From NCBI GenBank assembly GCA_035525225.1, contig DATLFA010000045.1:124001-188000 (forward strand): a stretch of 64,000 bases of DNA. Reading direction: 5' to 3'. This DNA is from DATLFA01 sp035525225 (GTDB lineage: Bacteria > Actinomycetota > Acidimicrobiia > Acidimicrobiales > WLNW01). Positions 50,813-58,868 of this stretch are shown here, in pieces. The notes beneath the pieces were generated by a model. The model was not told the DNA's origin, did not search any database, and was given only the letters and a program-made list of their open reading frames with translations. The position numbers were made by a program, and so were the translations under genes. How positions within the stretch are numbered: the stretch's first letter is position 1; every line of letters begins with the position of its first letter.

Positions 50813-52006
50813 GTGGTTGAGATCCCGCGAATCGTTTCGGTCGATGACCACGTCATCGAGCCCGCGCACCTCTTCGAACGGTGGTTGCCATCCCGGTATC
50901 GGAAGCGTGGCCCGCAAAACCAGCGCAAGGGCATCGCGAAGACGACACTGCACGGTGGTTCCGACTACCGCTTCGAGTTCTCCGACGACGCGCCCATGGC
51001 CGACATGTGGGTCTACGAAGACCTGATCTCCCCGCTGCGCAAGAACATCGCCTCGGCGGGATTCCCCCGAGAAGAGATGTCGTTGACTTCGCTCACCTAC
51101 GACGAGATCCGGCCCGGTTGTTTCGACCCTGTCGAACGACTCAAGGACATGGACATCAACTGGGTCGAGGCGTCACTTTGCTTCCCGACGTTTCCCCGTT
51201 TCTGCGGTCAGACGTTCAACGAGGCCAAGGACAAAGAGGTCGCGCTGGCCTGCGTGCGTGCCTACAACGACTGGATGGTCGAGGAGTGGTGCGGTGATTC
51301 GGGCGGGCGCCTGATCCCGCTCATCATCATCCCGCTATGGGACGTGCAACTCGCGGTGCAAGAGATCGAACGCAACGCCGCCCGTGGCGTGCGTGCGGTC
51401 ACGTTCAGCGAACTGCCGGCCAAGCTCGGCCTGCCGTCGATCCACACCGGCTACTGGGACCCGTTCTTCGCGGCGTGCGCGGACCTCGGTGTTGTCGTCA
51501 ACATGCACATCGGTTCGTCATCTGCGATGGCGACCGCATCGCCCGATGCACCCCCCGCAGTGCAGATCACGCTCAGTTTCAACTACGCGCTGGTGTCGAT
51601 GTGCGACTACCTTTTCTCCGGGTTGTTCGTACGCTTTCCCAAGCTCAAGGTGGCGTACTCCGAGGGTCAGATGGGCTGGATCCCGTTCGTATTGCAGCGC
51701 GCCGACGATGTCTGGCACGAGCACCGCGGTTGGGCCGGTGTTGCCGACGCGTTGCCCGAGCCGCCATCGACGTACTTCTTCTCGAGCGTCTATGCCTGCT
51801 TCTTCCGTGACGCGTTCGGCATCGAGGTGATCGAGCGCATCGGGCCCGACAACATCACCTTCGAGACCGACTATCCGCACACCGATACGACATGGCCGGA
51901 CACCAAGAAGATTGCCACCGAGATGCTGCTCGGAGTGCCCGACGAGATCGTCTACAAGCTGCTGCGGGGCAACGCGATCACGATGCTCGGTCTCGACCTC
52001 GACTGA
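50813..52006 (+). CDS. Amidohydrolase_2 family protein
   Basis: This 397-aa paralogue of the 49554-50732 product has 'RIVSVDDHVIEPAHLFERWLP' as metal motif, 'CFPTFPRFCGQTFNEAKDKEVALACVRAYNDW' and 'ITFETDYPHTDTTWP' with the active-site Asp. The conserved neighbourhood 'AVTFSELPAKLGLPSIH' is nearly the same in the twin. Role: hydrolysis or decarboxylation of an unknown acid. Probably leaderless at GTG 50813. Confidence 0.91.
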   Translation: MVEIPRIVSVDDHVIEPAHLFERWLPSRYRKRGPQNQRKGIAKTTLHGGSDYRFEFSDDAPMADMWVYEDLISPLRKNIASAGFPREEMSLTSLTYDEIRPGCFDPVERLKDMDINWVEASLCFPTFPRFCGQTFNEAKDKEVALACVRAYNDWMVEEWCGDSGGRLIPLIIIPLWDVQLAVQEIERNAARGVRAVTFSELPAKLGLPSIHTGYWDPFFAACADLGVVVNMHIGSSSAMATASPDAPPAVQITLSFNYALVSMCDYLFSGLFVRFPKLKVAYSEGQMGWIPFVLQRADDVWHEHRGWAGVADALPEPPSTYFFSSVYACFFRDAFGIEVIERIGPDNITFETDYPHTDTTWPDTKKIATEMLLGVPDEIVYKLLRGNAITMLGLDLD

Positions 52007-52017
52007 GTTCGAGCTTC

Positions 52018-52044
52018 CCGCTCCGCCGGGCCGCTCGGGCCCTT
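52018..52044 (-). repeat. Dispersed palindromic element, copy I
   Basis: On the minus strand AAGGGCCCGAGCGGCCCGGCGGAGCGG, ending 2 bp from the MFS stop. It lies between convergent genes (50813 plus strand, 52047 minus strand). Confidence 0.68.
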
Positions 52045-52046
52045 CG

Positions 52047-53306
52047 TCAGGCTGCTTCGACACGGAGCAGATCGGCCGTCATATGGCGGCGCCCCCGCCA
52101 CAGCACCGCCGACCCGATGAACACCAACGGCGTCACGATGAGGAACGCGTTGGCCAGGTTCCCTTGCACCTCTCCGTCGACCACGTAGTCGAAGCGATCG
52201 GCGATGAAGCCGATCACGAGGGGCGAGAGTGCAGAGGTGAGCGCGCTGAAGAAACCGGTGATGGAAAAGGCCAGTCCGCGCACACGCGAGGGAACGACGT
52301 CGGCGGTGGTCGCGCTGAGGGCGGGAAAGCCGGCGACGATGAACGCGACGCCGATGACCGAGAAGATCAACCGCACGGCGATGGGCACGTCGAGGAAGAC
52401 GATCATAAGCGCGACCGCGCCGACCGCTTGAGTAACTGCGGTGAGCGCCATCGACGCCCCGGCCACACGTTGCGCGATGCGATCACGGGCCCAGCCCCCG
52501 AACAACGTACCCACCAGCGCACCCACGAGAATCAGTCCACCGACGACCCCCGACGCCTGGCTCGACGTGAGCGATGTGTGGCGTTCGTAGAACTCGGGGG
52601 CCCAGAACCCGATGCCGGTCAGCGCGCCGGTGCCGACCGCGGTGCCGACCATGAGTGCCCGCAGGGTGCGGACGCGCACCAGCGCGCGGGTGTCTTCACG
52701 GGCGGCGCGCCAGCCGCGGGTGGCGGGCCCTTGACTGCCCTTTCGCGTCGGTTCGGGCAACCGCCAGCACAGCACCGCGATGACTGATCCCGGCACGCCG
52801 ACGAGCAGGAACGCCCAGCGCCATCCCAGCGTCGCACTCACGAGACCCCCGACGCCGGTGCCGATCGCGGTACCCACCAACGGCGCGGCTCGCTGCGCGG
52901 CGTACGCGCGTCCGCGCCGTTCGGTCGAGTAGTAGTCGGCGAGCAGCGACTGCGACGCCGGGTTGTCGATGGTCTCGCCGATGCCGAGCGCGGCTCGTAT
53001 GGCGATGAACTGCGCCAGATTCTGGACGAGAGAGTTGAGCGCGGAGATCACCCCCCACGACAGCAGCACCAGTGCGATGATGTGCGTGCGCTTGCCCCGG
53101 TCGGCGAGATAGCCGGCGGGCATCACGACGAAGAAGCCCGCAAGTACGTACGCGGTGCCGAGCAGGCCGGATTGGAAGTCGGAGAACCGCAAGTCGTCCT
53201 GCACGTCGCTCAGGACGCCGGGCAGGATGCCGCGGTCGACGGCGTCGATCATCGCGACCAACGAGAGCACGACCAGCGGCCGGCGGCCGTACTCCCCCCA
53301 CTTCAC
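52047..53306 (-). CDS. MFS transporter (12-TM, spinster-like)
   Basis: This 419-aa protein has about 12 helices: 'VLSLVAMIDAVDRGILPGVLSDVQDDLRFSDFQSGLLGTAY' (D-R motif in helix 1), motif A 'GYLADRGKRTHIIALVL', and 'RAALGIGETIDNPASQSLLADYYSTERRGRA', a Spns-like loop. Substrate unknown; probably an acid or lipid-like compound. It starts at GTG 53306 and is divergent from the SDR at 53360. Terminated on the 3' side by the palindromic element. Confidence 0.88.
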   Translation of the reverse strand: MKWGEYGRRPLVVLSLVAMIDAVDRGILPGVLSDVQDDLRFSDFQSGLLGTAYVLAGFFVVMPAGYLADRGKRTHIIALVLLSWGVISALNSLVQNLAQFIAIRAALGIGETIDNPASQSLLADYYSTERRGRAYAAQRAAPLVGTAIGTGVGGLVSATLGWRWAFLLVGVPGSVIAVLCWRLPEPTRKGSQGPATRGWRAAREDTRALVRVRTLRALMVGTAVGTGALTGIGFWAPEFYERHTSLTSSQASGVVGGLILVGALVGTLFGGWARDRIAQRVAGASMALTAVTQAVGAVALMIVFLDVPIAVRLIFSVIGVAFIVAGFPALSATTADVVPSRVRGLAFSITGFFSALTSALSPLVIGFIADRFDYVVDGEVQGNLANAFLIVTPLVFIGSAVLWRGRRHMTADLLRVEAA

Positions 53307-53359
53307 CGTGGCATTCTTGCACTCCGGAGGCAGTCGCTCGCGCCAAAGCGGGAGTTAAG

Positions 53360-54274
53360 GTGAACGCCGAGCATGGACCGGGGGTGCATTCGGTGTTCAC
53401 CATCAGCGACGAGTTGCTGGGTCTCACGGACGCGTGTGCGTTGGTGACAGGCGGGGCGATGGGCATCGGTCGTGGCTGCGCGCTGCGGCTGGCTCAGGCC
53501 GGTTGTCACGTGGCCATCGCCGATCTCAACCTCGATCGCGCCGCGGCAACCGCGCGCGAGATCGAAGCGATCGGCCGGCGCGCGGTCGTGGTCGAGGCCG
53601 ACGTGCGCGACGAAGAGAGCGTCGGGGCCATGGTGCGACAGGCGATGGAGGGGTTGGGATCGCTCGACGTCGCGTGCAACGTCGTCGGCAACCTTTCGCA
53701 TTCGCCGAAACCGCTGCTCGACCTCACGCTCGACGAGTGGAACACGACCGTGCACCGCAACATGGGCACGACGTTTCTCGGCACCAAGGTCGAAGCCCTC
53801 GCGATGATCGAACGCGGCATCAACGGTCGCATCATCAACGTCGCCTCGTCGTCGGGTGTCGTCGGCGGGCCCAACGTCTCCGACTACGGCGCGGCGAACG
53901 CGGGCGTCATCCACTTCACCAAGTCCGCTGCGATGGAGCTCGCCCGATTCGGTCTACGGGTCAACTGCATCATCCCCGGCACGCACGACACCGAGTCGTC
54001 ACGGGCGCGCGCCGCAGAGAGCGGTCGCGATCCCAACATGCAACGGTTTCGCGAACTCGCGGCGAAGGCGCCTCCACTCGGGCGGCTCGGCGATCCGCTC
54101 GACACCGGAGGACTGGCGGTGTTCCTGGCGTCGAACTTGTCGAGCTACGTCACCGGGCACGGCGTGTTCAGCGATGGAGGCGTCGTCCACACCACGGCGC
54201 GACCGCCGGTGGGCCTCGACATGATGCCGGTCGCCCTCGCCCACGTCGAGGGGCTCGCGGAGCGTCTGCGATGA
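53360..54274 (+). CDS. SDR family protein with Lys replaced by Asn in the active site
   Basis: This 304-aa Rossmann protein has 'VTGGAMGIGRG' (29-39), 'IADLNLDR' (Asp favours NAD) and Ser163-165 ('NVASSSGVVGG'). The catalytic Y-x-x-x-K is Y176-G-A-A-N180, so the Lys is absent. It may be inactive, or the pKa shift may come from elsewhere; the rest, including the 'GHGVFSDGG' C-terminal pattern, is well kept. The start is GTG 53360, or GTG 53393. Its stop overlaps the next amidohydrolase start (ATGA), so it works with that protein. Confidence 0.88.
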   Translation: MNAEHGPGVHSVFTISDELLGLTDACALVTGGAMGIGRGCALRLAQAGCHVAIADLNLDRAAATAREIEAIGRRAVVVEADVRDEESVGAMVRQAMEGLGSLDVACNVVGNLSHSPKPLLDLTLDEWNTTVHRNMGTTFLGTKVEALAMIERGINGRIINVASSSGVVGGPNVSDYGAANAGVIHFTKSAAMELARFGLRVNCIIPGTHDTESSRARAAESGRDPNMQRFRELAAKAPPLGRLGDPLDTGGLAVFLASNLSSYVTGHGVFSDGGVVHTTARPPVGLDMMPVALAHVEGLAERLR

Positions 54275-55257
54275 GCGATCTCGAGGTCATCGACGCGCAC
54301 ACGCACGTGTTGCGATCCGAAGCACACGGGCGCGAGATGTACAGCTATTTCCTCAACCGCTCGCCGGCCAACGGGCATCCGGCCGACCCTTCGGTGTTCA
54401 GCACCGTCGATGAGGTCCAAGCGCTCATGCGCATGACCGGCGTCGTGCATACGAACTTCTTGATGTTCACATGGTCCGGTCGGTATTGGCGCGACGGTTG
54501 CCTGACCTTGCCCGACTCCGGCCCTCGCCGGGCAGCGGCCGAAGAAGAGTTGCGGCGGCGCATCGTCGAGCGCGTCGTCGACAACAATGAATGGGCGGTC
54601 GGCGCCGTACACGAGCACCGCAACCTGAGCTTTTTCTGCGGGATCGATGCGGCGTTGATGACCGAGCAAGAGCTCTTGGCCGAGATCACCGACAAGACGA
54701 CTCGCGGCGCGCTGGGCGTGAAGATGGTGCCGTTCGACTCTCGGGTCCGCGGTGACGACCGCCGTCTGTGGCCGGTCTACGACTGGTGCCAGGCACAGGG
54801 AGTTCCGCTCTTGAGCGAGGCAGCCGGCAGGCCCGGTGCGCCCGGTCGCCCCGCCTACTTCGCCGAGGCGCTCGCAGAGTTCCCGAAGCTGAAGTTGATC
54901 TTCGCCCACCTCGGCCATGACCCCGTGTTCGGTGCCGGCGCCGATCTCGAGGTGGCCGATCTCGCGCAGCGCTACGAAGGCGTGCATTCCGACGTCTCGC
55001 TGCGATTCATCGAAGTCGCCCATGGTGACGTCACCCCCGAGGCGATGACCGCTCACCTCCGTCGCATCGGCACGCACAAGGTGCTCTACGGCAGCAATTA
55101 CAGCTTCGTCGAACACATGCACCCGAGTATCGGTGACAGCGCGCCCTTTTCCGCGACGAGAGACAACCTCGGAGTGCTCTTCACGTTGCCGTTGACCGAC
55201 GACGAACGGCGCGCCATCGCCTCCGAAAACTTCAAACGCGTCGTCAACTGGCCCTGA
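54271..55257 (+). CDS. Amidohydrolase family protein
   Basis: This 328-aa metal-dependent hydrolase has the metal motif 'VIDAHTHVLRSEAHGREM' (His10, His12), a central 'GALGVKMVPFDSRVRG' (candidate carboxylated or bridging Lys), 'LIFAHLGHDPVFG' (His ligands) and a terminal 'VLYGSNYSFVEHMHP' in place of the usual Asp; N-x-S replaces D-F-P/W-x-S-D at that spot. The missing Asp and the broken SDR Lys beside it suggest an unusual pair. Coupled to the SDR by ATGA overlap. A strong hairpin terminator follows. Confidence 0.86.
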   Translation: MSDLEVIDAHTHVLRSEAHGREMYSYFLNRSPANGHPADPSVFSTVDEVQALMRMTGVVHTNFLMFTWSGRYWRDGCLTLPDSGPRRAAAEEELRRRIVERVVDNNEWAVGAVHEHRNLSFFCGIDAALMTEQELLAEITDKTTRGALGVKMVPFDSRVRGDDRRLWPVYDWCQAQGVPLLSEAAGRPGAPGRPAYFAEALAEFPKLKLIFAHLGHDPVFGAGADLEVADLAQRYEGVHSDVSLRFIEVAHGDVTPEAMTAHLRRIGTHKVLYGSNYSFVEHMHPSIGDSAPFSATRDNLGVLFTLPLTDDERRAIASENFKRVVNWP

Positions 55258-55280
55258 CCCTCGGCAAGAGATCCGAACTC

Positions 55281-55317
55281 GCAGCACAACGTCGGATGTA
55301 GCCCGACGTTGTGCTGC
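55281..55317. terminator. Bidirectional hairpin terminator
   Basis: A perfect 15-bp inverted repeat GCAGCACAACGTCGG - ATGTAGC - CCGACGTTGTGCTGC between the convergent amidohydrolase and TauD genes. Confidence 0.8.
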
Positions 55318-55330
55318 CAGAACGGTCGGG

Positions 55331-56197
55331 TTACCGGCGTTCGGAGGACTCGGCGGCCTGGGAGACGGTGGTCCACGCGAATTGGTCGGTGGAGTCGCTG
55401 CGGACGGCGGACACCCGGCGCAGTGTGCGTTCACCGTCGCGGATCAACTCGGGTCGGCCATGTTGCAGCGCGAGGTTGTCCCAGATGACGAGATCGCCTT
55501 CGCGCCATCGATGTTCGTAGATGTTGTCCGGCTGATACAGCAGCGCGAACAACGCTTGGAGCGTGTCCTCGCTGACGTCGGGAGGCCAGTCGAGGATGCG
55601 GTCGGTCTGCTGTTCGCTCACCATCAGCGCCGCGTCACCCGACCATGTGTCATGCGTGATGACGGGATGCACGGCGCGCGGATGGTGGGGCTCGACGTCG
55701 GCGTCGCGGTACCGGTACCAACCACCGGCGAAGCCACTGAGGTTGAGGGCGCGGGCGTCGGCGAGCTGGTGCGCCATCGCCTCGGTCAGCAGCGAACAGG
55801 CACGCACGGTATTGGCGAATCGGGTGGGCGCCGTGTCGTCGACGACACGCAGGCCGTACAGACTCACCACGTTCAGGGGTTCAGCCGTGAACACATTGTC
55901 GGAGTGGAAAACCAGCCGTTTGCCGAGGGTCAAGACACCGTCCTCGCGCGCGTTCGAGACGAACACATGACGCAGGCCGTTGCCCCCTTCGTCGACGACT
56001 TCGCCGAACTGCCCCATGATCGCGATGTGGTCGTCAACGGCCAGATCTCGCTCACGGAACAGCAGCAGGTGATGCCGGCCGAGCAGCGCGCCGAGCGTCT
56101 CTTCGAGCGCGGGATCGGCGAACGAGCCCGGCGCGACGCCGCGCACTTCGACGCCGATGTGGTCTGACAGAGCGGTCGTCTCGACCGGCAGGCTCAT
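55331..56197 (-). CDS. TauD/TfdA family dioxygenase
   Basis: This 288-aa Fe(II)/2-oxoglutarate dioxygenase has H98-x-D100 ('LVFHSDNVFT'), distal His246 ('NLALQHGRPE') and Arg about 260. It differs from the enzyme at 6036 in having a longer active-site insertion ('GWYRYRDADVEPHH'). Together with the cupin and the next TauD gene it forms a minus-strand operon TauD-cupin-TauD. Substrate unknown. Confidence 0.9.
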   Translation of the reverse strand: MSLPVETTALSDHIGVEVRGVAPGSFADPALEETLGALLGRHHLLLFRERDLAVDDHIAIMGQFGEVVDEGGNGLRHVFVSNAREDGVLTLGKRLVFHSDNVFTAEPLNVVSLYGLRVVDDTAPTRFANTVRACSLLTEAMAHQLADARALNLSGFAGGWYRYRDADVEPHHPRAVHPVITHDTWSGDAALMVSEQQTDRILDWPPDVSEDTLQALFALLYQPDNIYEHRWREGDLVIWDNLALQHGRPELIRDGERTLRRVSAVRSDSTDQFAWTTVSQAAESSERR

Positions 56198-56209
56198 CGC
56201 GCGCGCTTC

Positions 56210-56614
56210 CTACTCGGGTGGCGCGACGACGTTGGGATCGAAGCTGCCGAACTCGCCCAGGCTCACGTAGTAGAACTCGCAGCCCTCCGGGCCCGCGGAC
56301 TCGGGACCATATGGCGTCCCGCCGCGCACCCAGCGCACTTCGCCTTCGCGGTAGGTGCCTTCGCCCGGGATGATCATCTCGCCCTTGCGCACGATGTAGA
56401 TCGTGTCGGAAGGGTGCCAATGGATCGGCGTCTGCTGATCGGGGCCGATACGCACATAGAAGAACGCGTGACCGCTGTCGGGCGCGAGGATCGTCTTGCG
56501 CCAGGTGTCCTTGTCGATCGATCCGTCGTCGGCGACGCGGTACACCGAGGGTTCGAGCATGTCTACCGCAACGGCAGTCTGCGGGGGTAACGATGCATTG
56601 GGATCAGCGGTCAT
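56210..56614 (-). CDS. Cupin-domain protein
   Basis: This 134-aa single cupin has 'TPIHWHPSDTIYIVRKGEMIIPG' (H-x-H, then G) and a C-terminal 'EGCEFYYVSLGEFGSFDP'. A good ribosome site (AGGAGA, 8 nt) precedes the ATG at 56614. It lies 12 bp before the TauD gene at 56197 and 34 bp after the TauD gene at 56649, so all three are co-transcribed. It may shape substrate specificity or act as an isomerase; not determined. Confidence 0.85.
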   Translation of the reverse strand: MTADPNASLPPQTAVAVDMLEPSVYRVADDGSIDKDTWRKTILAPDSGHAFFYVRIGPDQQTPIHWHPSDTIYIVRKGEMIIPGEGTYREGEVRWVRGGTPYGPESAGPEGCEFYYVSLGEFGSFDPNVVAPPE

Positions 56615-56648
56615 GGGGGTTCTCCTCTCGAGATCGGACAATCGGTGA

Positions 56649-57614
56649 TCAAGCTGTCGGGCGCGTGCCGACGATGCTCGCACGTTCGGTGATGCGCACT
56701 TCGGGCCAATAGTCACTGGCCGCGTAGTGCTGGACCGCGCGGTTGTCCCAGAACGCGACCGAATCCTTCTGCCACCGAAATCGGCACTGGTGCTCGATCG
56801 TGTGCGCTTGCCGGCACAACAATGCGAGCAGACCGCGGCTGTCGTCCTCGTCGAGCCCGACGATATGGCTCGTGAAGTTGGTGTTCACGTACAGCAGCTT
56901 GCGACCGGTGTCGGGATGCCGGCAGACGACGGGATGCTCGACCAACGGATAGCGCTCACGGAACTCCTGCTCGCGGCCAGCGGGGACCTGGCCGCTGAAT
57001 GCGCGCATGAAGTCGTGCACCGCGGTCATCCCGGCAATGCGGTCCTTGATGTCGTCGTCGAGAGCGTCGTAGGCCGCGTACATGTCGGAGAAAAGTGTGT
57101 CGCCGCCGACCGCCGGCACTTGGATCGCATGCAGGATCGCGCCCATCGAGGGGATCGCCCGCCATGTCACGTCGTGGTGCCAACTGTTCTCGTAGCCGCC
57201 GACCTCTGCGGACTTCGCAAAGCGGACGAGCTCGGGTTGATCGGCATTCGGCGGGATGAAGGGATGCACCTCGAGTTCGCCGAATCGCCGCGCGAACGCC
57301 ACGTGCTCTGCGGGAGTGAACGGCTGGTCGCGAAAGAAGATGACCTTGTATTCGAACAGCGCCCGGCGGATCTCTTCGATGAGTTCGTCTGTGACGGCGT
57401 TCGTGAGGTCGACGCCTTCGATGAGACCACCGACGGTCGCGCTCAGTGGGACGACATCGAAGAGCGGCCAATCGAGGCCGGCGAGCCGCTCCCGCTCGGC
57501 GGCGAGGTAGGTGCACGGCCCCACCGAGAGCCCTCGTTCGTTTTGGAGGCGCTGGGCGAACAGCCGCGCGCCGGGATCCTTTTGGGCGACGACCTCGGTA
57601 TCGATAGCGGCCAT
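56649..57614 (-). CDS. TauD/TfdA family dioxygenase
   Basis: This 321-aa Fe(II)/2-oxoglutarate dioxygenase has H146-H-D148 ('NSWHHDVT'), distal His296 ('NRAVQHYAAS') and Arg307/311. A ~50-residue N-terminal extension ('GARLFAQRLQNERGLSVGP') is unusual for the family. The ATG at 57614 has GAGGAGG upstream. It is divergent from the O-methyltransferase gene (42-bp gap). First gene of the TauD-cupin-TauD operon. Confidence 0.9.
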   Translation of the reverse strand: MAAIDTEVVAQKDPGARLFAQRLQNERGLSVGPCTYLAAERERLAGLDWPLFDVVPLSATVGGLIEGVDLTNAVTDELIEEIRRALFEYKVIFFRDQPFTPAEHVAFARRFGELEVHPFIPPNADQPELVRFAKSAEVGGYENSWHHDVTWRAIPSMGAILHAIQVPAVGGDTLFSDMYAAYDALDDDIKDRIAGMTAVHDFMRAFSGQVPAGREQEFRERYPLVEHPVVCRHPDTGRKLLYVNTNFTSHIVGLDEDDSRGLLALLCRQAHTIEHQCRFRWQKDSVAFWDNRAVQHYAASDYWPEVRITERASIVGTRPTA

Positions 57615-57644
57615 GCGGAGCCTCCTCGTCACCCCCATGTTTAC

Positions 57645-57650
57645 TACGGT
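57645..57650 (+). promoter_or_regulatory. Putative -10 box (TACGGT), leaderless
   Basis: TACGGT ends 6 nt before the ATG at 57657. Confidence 0.45.
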
Positions 57651-57656
57651 CGCGCC

Positions 57657-58331
57657 ATGACCAACCCTAGGGCTACTCCGAAGACGATCGGCTTGAGTGG
57701 CGACCTACATGAGTACATGTTGGCGCACAGCACGCCGCTGCTACCGGTTCAAAGAGAGCTGATCGTCGCGACGGCCGGCCTCGGGGCTGTCGCGGGCATG
57801 CAGATCGCGCCCGAACAGGGCGCGTTCATGACGATGCTCACTCGGCTGCTCGGTGTGAGAACGGCCGTCGAGGTGGGCACCTTCACCGGCTACTCGTCGC
57901 TGTCCATCGCGCTGGGTTTGGGCGAAGGTGGTCGGCTGCTGTGCTGTGACGTGAGCGAAGAGTGGACATCGATCGCACGCGAGCATTGGCAGCGCGCGGG
58001 TGTCGCGGACCGCATCGATCTGCGAATCGCTCCTGCCCTCGAGACGTTGCGGGCCTTGCCGAACAACGCGCATATCGATCTCGCGTTCATCGATGCCGAC
58101 AAGCCCAACTACCCCAACTATTTCGACGAGATCGTCCCGCGGCTGTCGCCCAACGGCGTGCTGCTGGTCGACAACGTGCTGTGGGGCGGCCGTGTGATCG
58201 ACGCCGATTCGAACGACGAGAACACGACGGCCATCCGCGTGTTCAACCGCAAGGTCGCCGACGATCCTCGCGTCGAGAGCGTGATGTTGCCGATCTCCGA
58301 CGGACTGACCATGGTCTGCCGCACGAGCTGA
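57657..58331 (+). CDS. O-methyltransferase (caffeoyl-CoA O-methyltransferase-like, class I)
   Basis: This 224-aa SAM-dependent methyltransferase of the small class I O-methyltransferase family shows 'AVEVGTFTGYSSLSIALGLGEGG' (SAM loop), 'CCDVSEEWTSIAREHWQRAGV', 'IDLAFIDADKPNYPNYFDEIVPRLSPNGVLLVDNVLWGG' (metal-binding Asp-x-x-Asn) and 'ISDGLTMVCR' at the end. It methylates catechol or enol-type hydroxyls with a divalent metal. The ATG at 57657 is preferred; longer upstream frames are antisense to the TauD gene. Leaderless promoter. Confidence 0.9.
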   Translation: MTNPRATPKTIGLSGDLHEYMLAHSTPLLPVQRELIVATAGLGAVAGMQIAPEQGAFMTMLTRLLGVRTAVEVGTFTGYSSLSIALGLGEGGRLLCCDVSEEWTSIAREHWQRAGVADRIDLRIAPALETLRALPNNAHIDLAFIDADKPNYPNYFDEIVPRLSPNGVLLVDNVLWGGRVIDADSNDENTTAIRVFNRKVADDPRVESVMLPISDGLTMVCRTS

Positions 58332-58351
58332 GATCTCCCGAGCGCGCCGTC

Positions 58352-58389
58352 GGCTCGTGCTGTCAGGAGGGGCTCGTGCTGTCAGGAGG
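58352..58389. repeat. 19-bp perfect tandem duplication
   Basis: GGCTCGTGCTGTCAGGAGG at 58352-58370 repeated at once at 58371-58389. The second unit contains the stop of the minus-strand lipoprotein gene (58382-58384). Confidence 0.85.
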
Positions 58390-58810
58390 ATTGTGTGCGA
58401 TCGACGCGCTGCACGCGGCACGTGGTGCGCAACGTTCCGTCGCCCGGTGCCGACACTTCGAATGACGAAGTGAGACCGGGCGCGACGTTGTCGATCAACG
58501 CGGTGTTGGTTGCCAACTGCGTGCCGTCTTGCTCCCACACGACGATGATCCGGTAGTCGGCGGGCGCGCCCGAGCTGTTGGTGATCTTGCCCCCGGCGCG
58601 TAACGCGTCGATCTCGACACGGCACGGCAACGGCTTTTCGATATCTCTTTGCGGAGGATTCGCCGCGTCGGGCGTGGCGGTGGCGATGCCGTCGACGAAG
58701 CTCAACTCCGTCGACACGTCGGGCGCGGTGCTGTCCGAACACGCGACGAGCAACAGCGCGACGAAGACGGCGAGGGCGAGTGACGCGAGCGCGGTGAGTC
58801 GGGGTTTCAT
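58382..58810 (-). CDS. Putative lipoprotein
   Basis: This 142-aa protein has a signal peptide 'MKPRLTALASLALAVFVALLLVAC' style ending in lipobox L-V-A-C-S and a beta-sheet-like remainder ('ITNSSGAPADYRIIVVWEQDG') with two Cys (C63-like and C132-like) that could pair. It looks like a small immunoglobulin-like/FxLYD-type surface protein: ionic 'NSSG' motifs and 'VAPGLTSSFEV' fit an FxLYD fold (inference). Leaderless-type box 9 nt before the ATG. The 3' end is in a tandem duplication. Confidence 0.72.
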   Translation of the reverse strand: MKPRLTALASLALAVFVALLLVACSDSTAPDVSTELSFVDGIATATPDAANPPQRDIEKPLPCRVEIDALRAGGKITNSSGAPADYRIIVVWEQDGTQLATNTALIDNVAPGLTSSFEVSAPGDGTLRTTCRVQRVDRTQSS

Positions 58811-58819
58811 TCGTCGCTC

Positions 58820-58825
58820 ACGCTA
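58820..58825 (-). promoter_or_regulatory. Putative -10 box (TAGCGT), leaderless
   Basis: On the minus strand TAGCGT ends 9 nt before the ATG at 58810. Confidence 0.38.
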
Positions 58826-58868
58826 ACGTCGTGCCACCGTGCAGGTGGCGATCCGCACTGAAGGCGGA

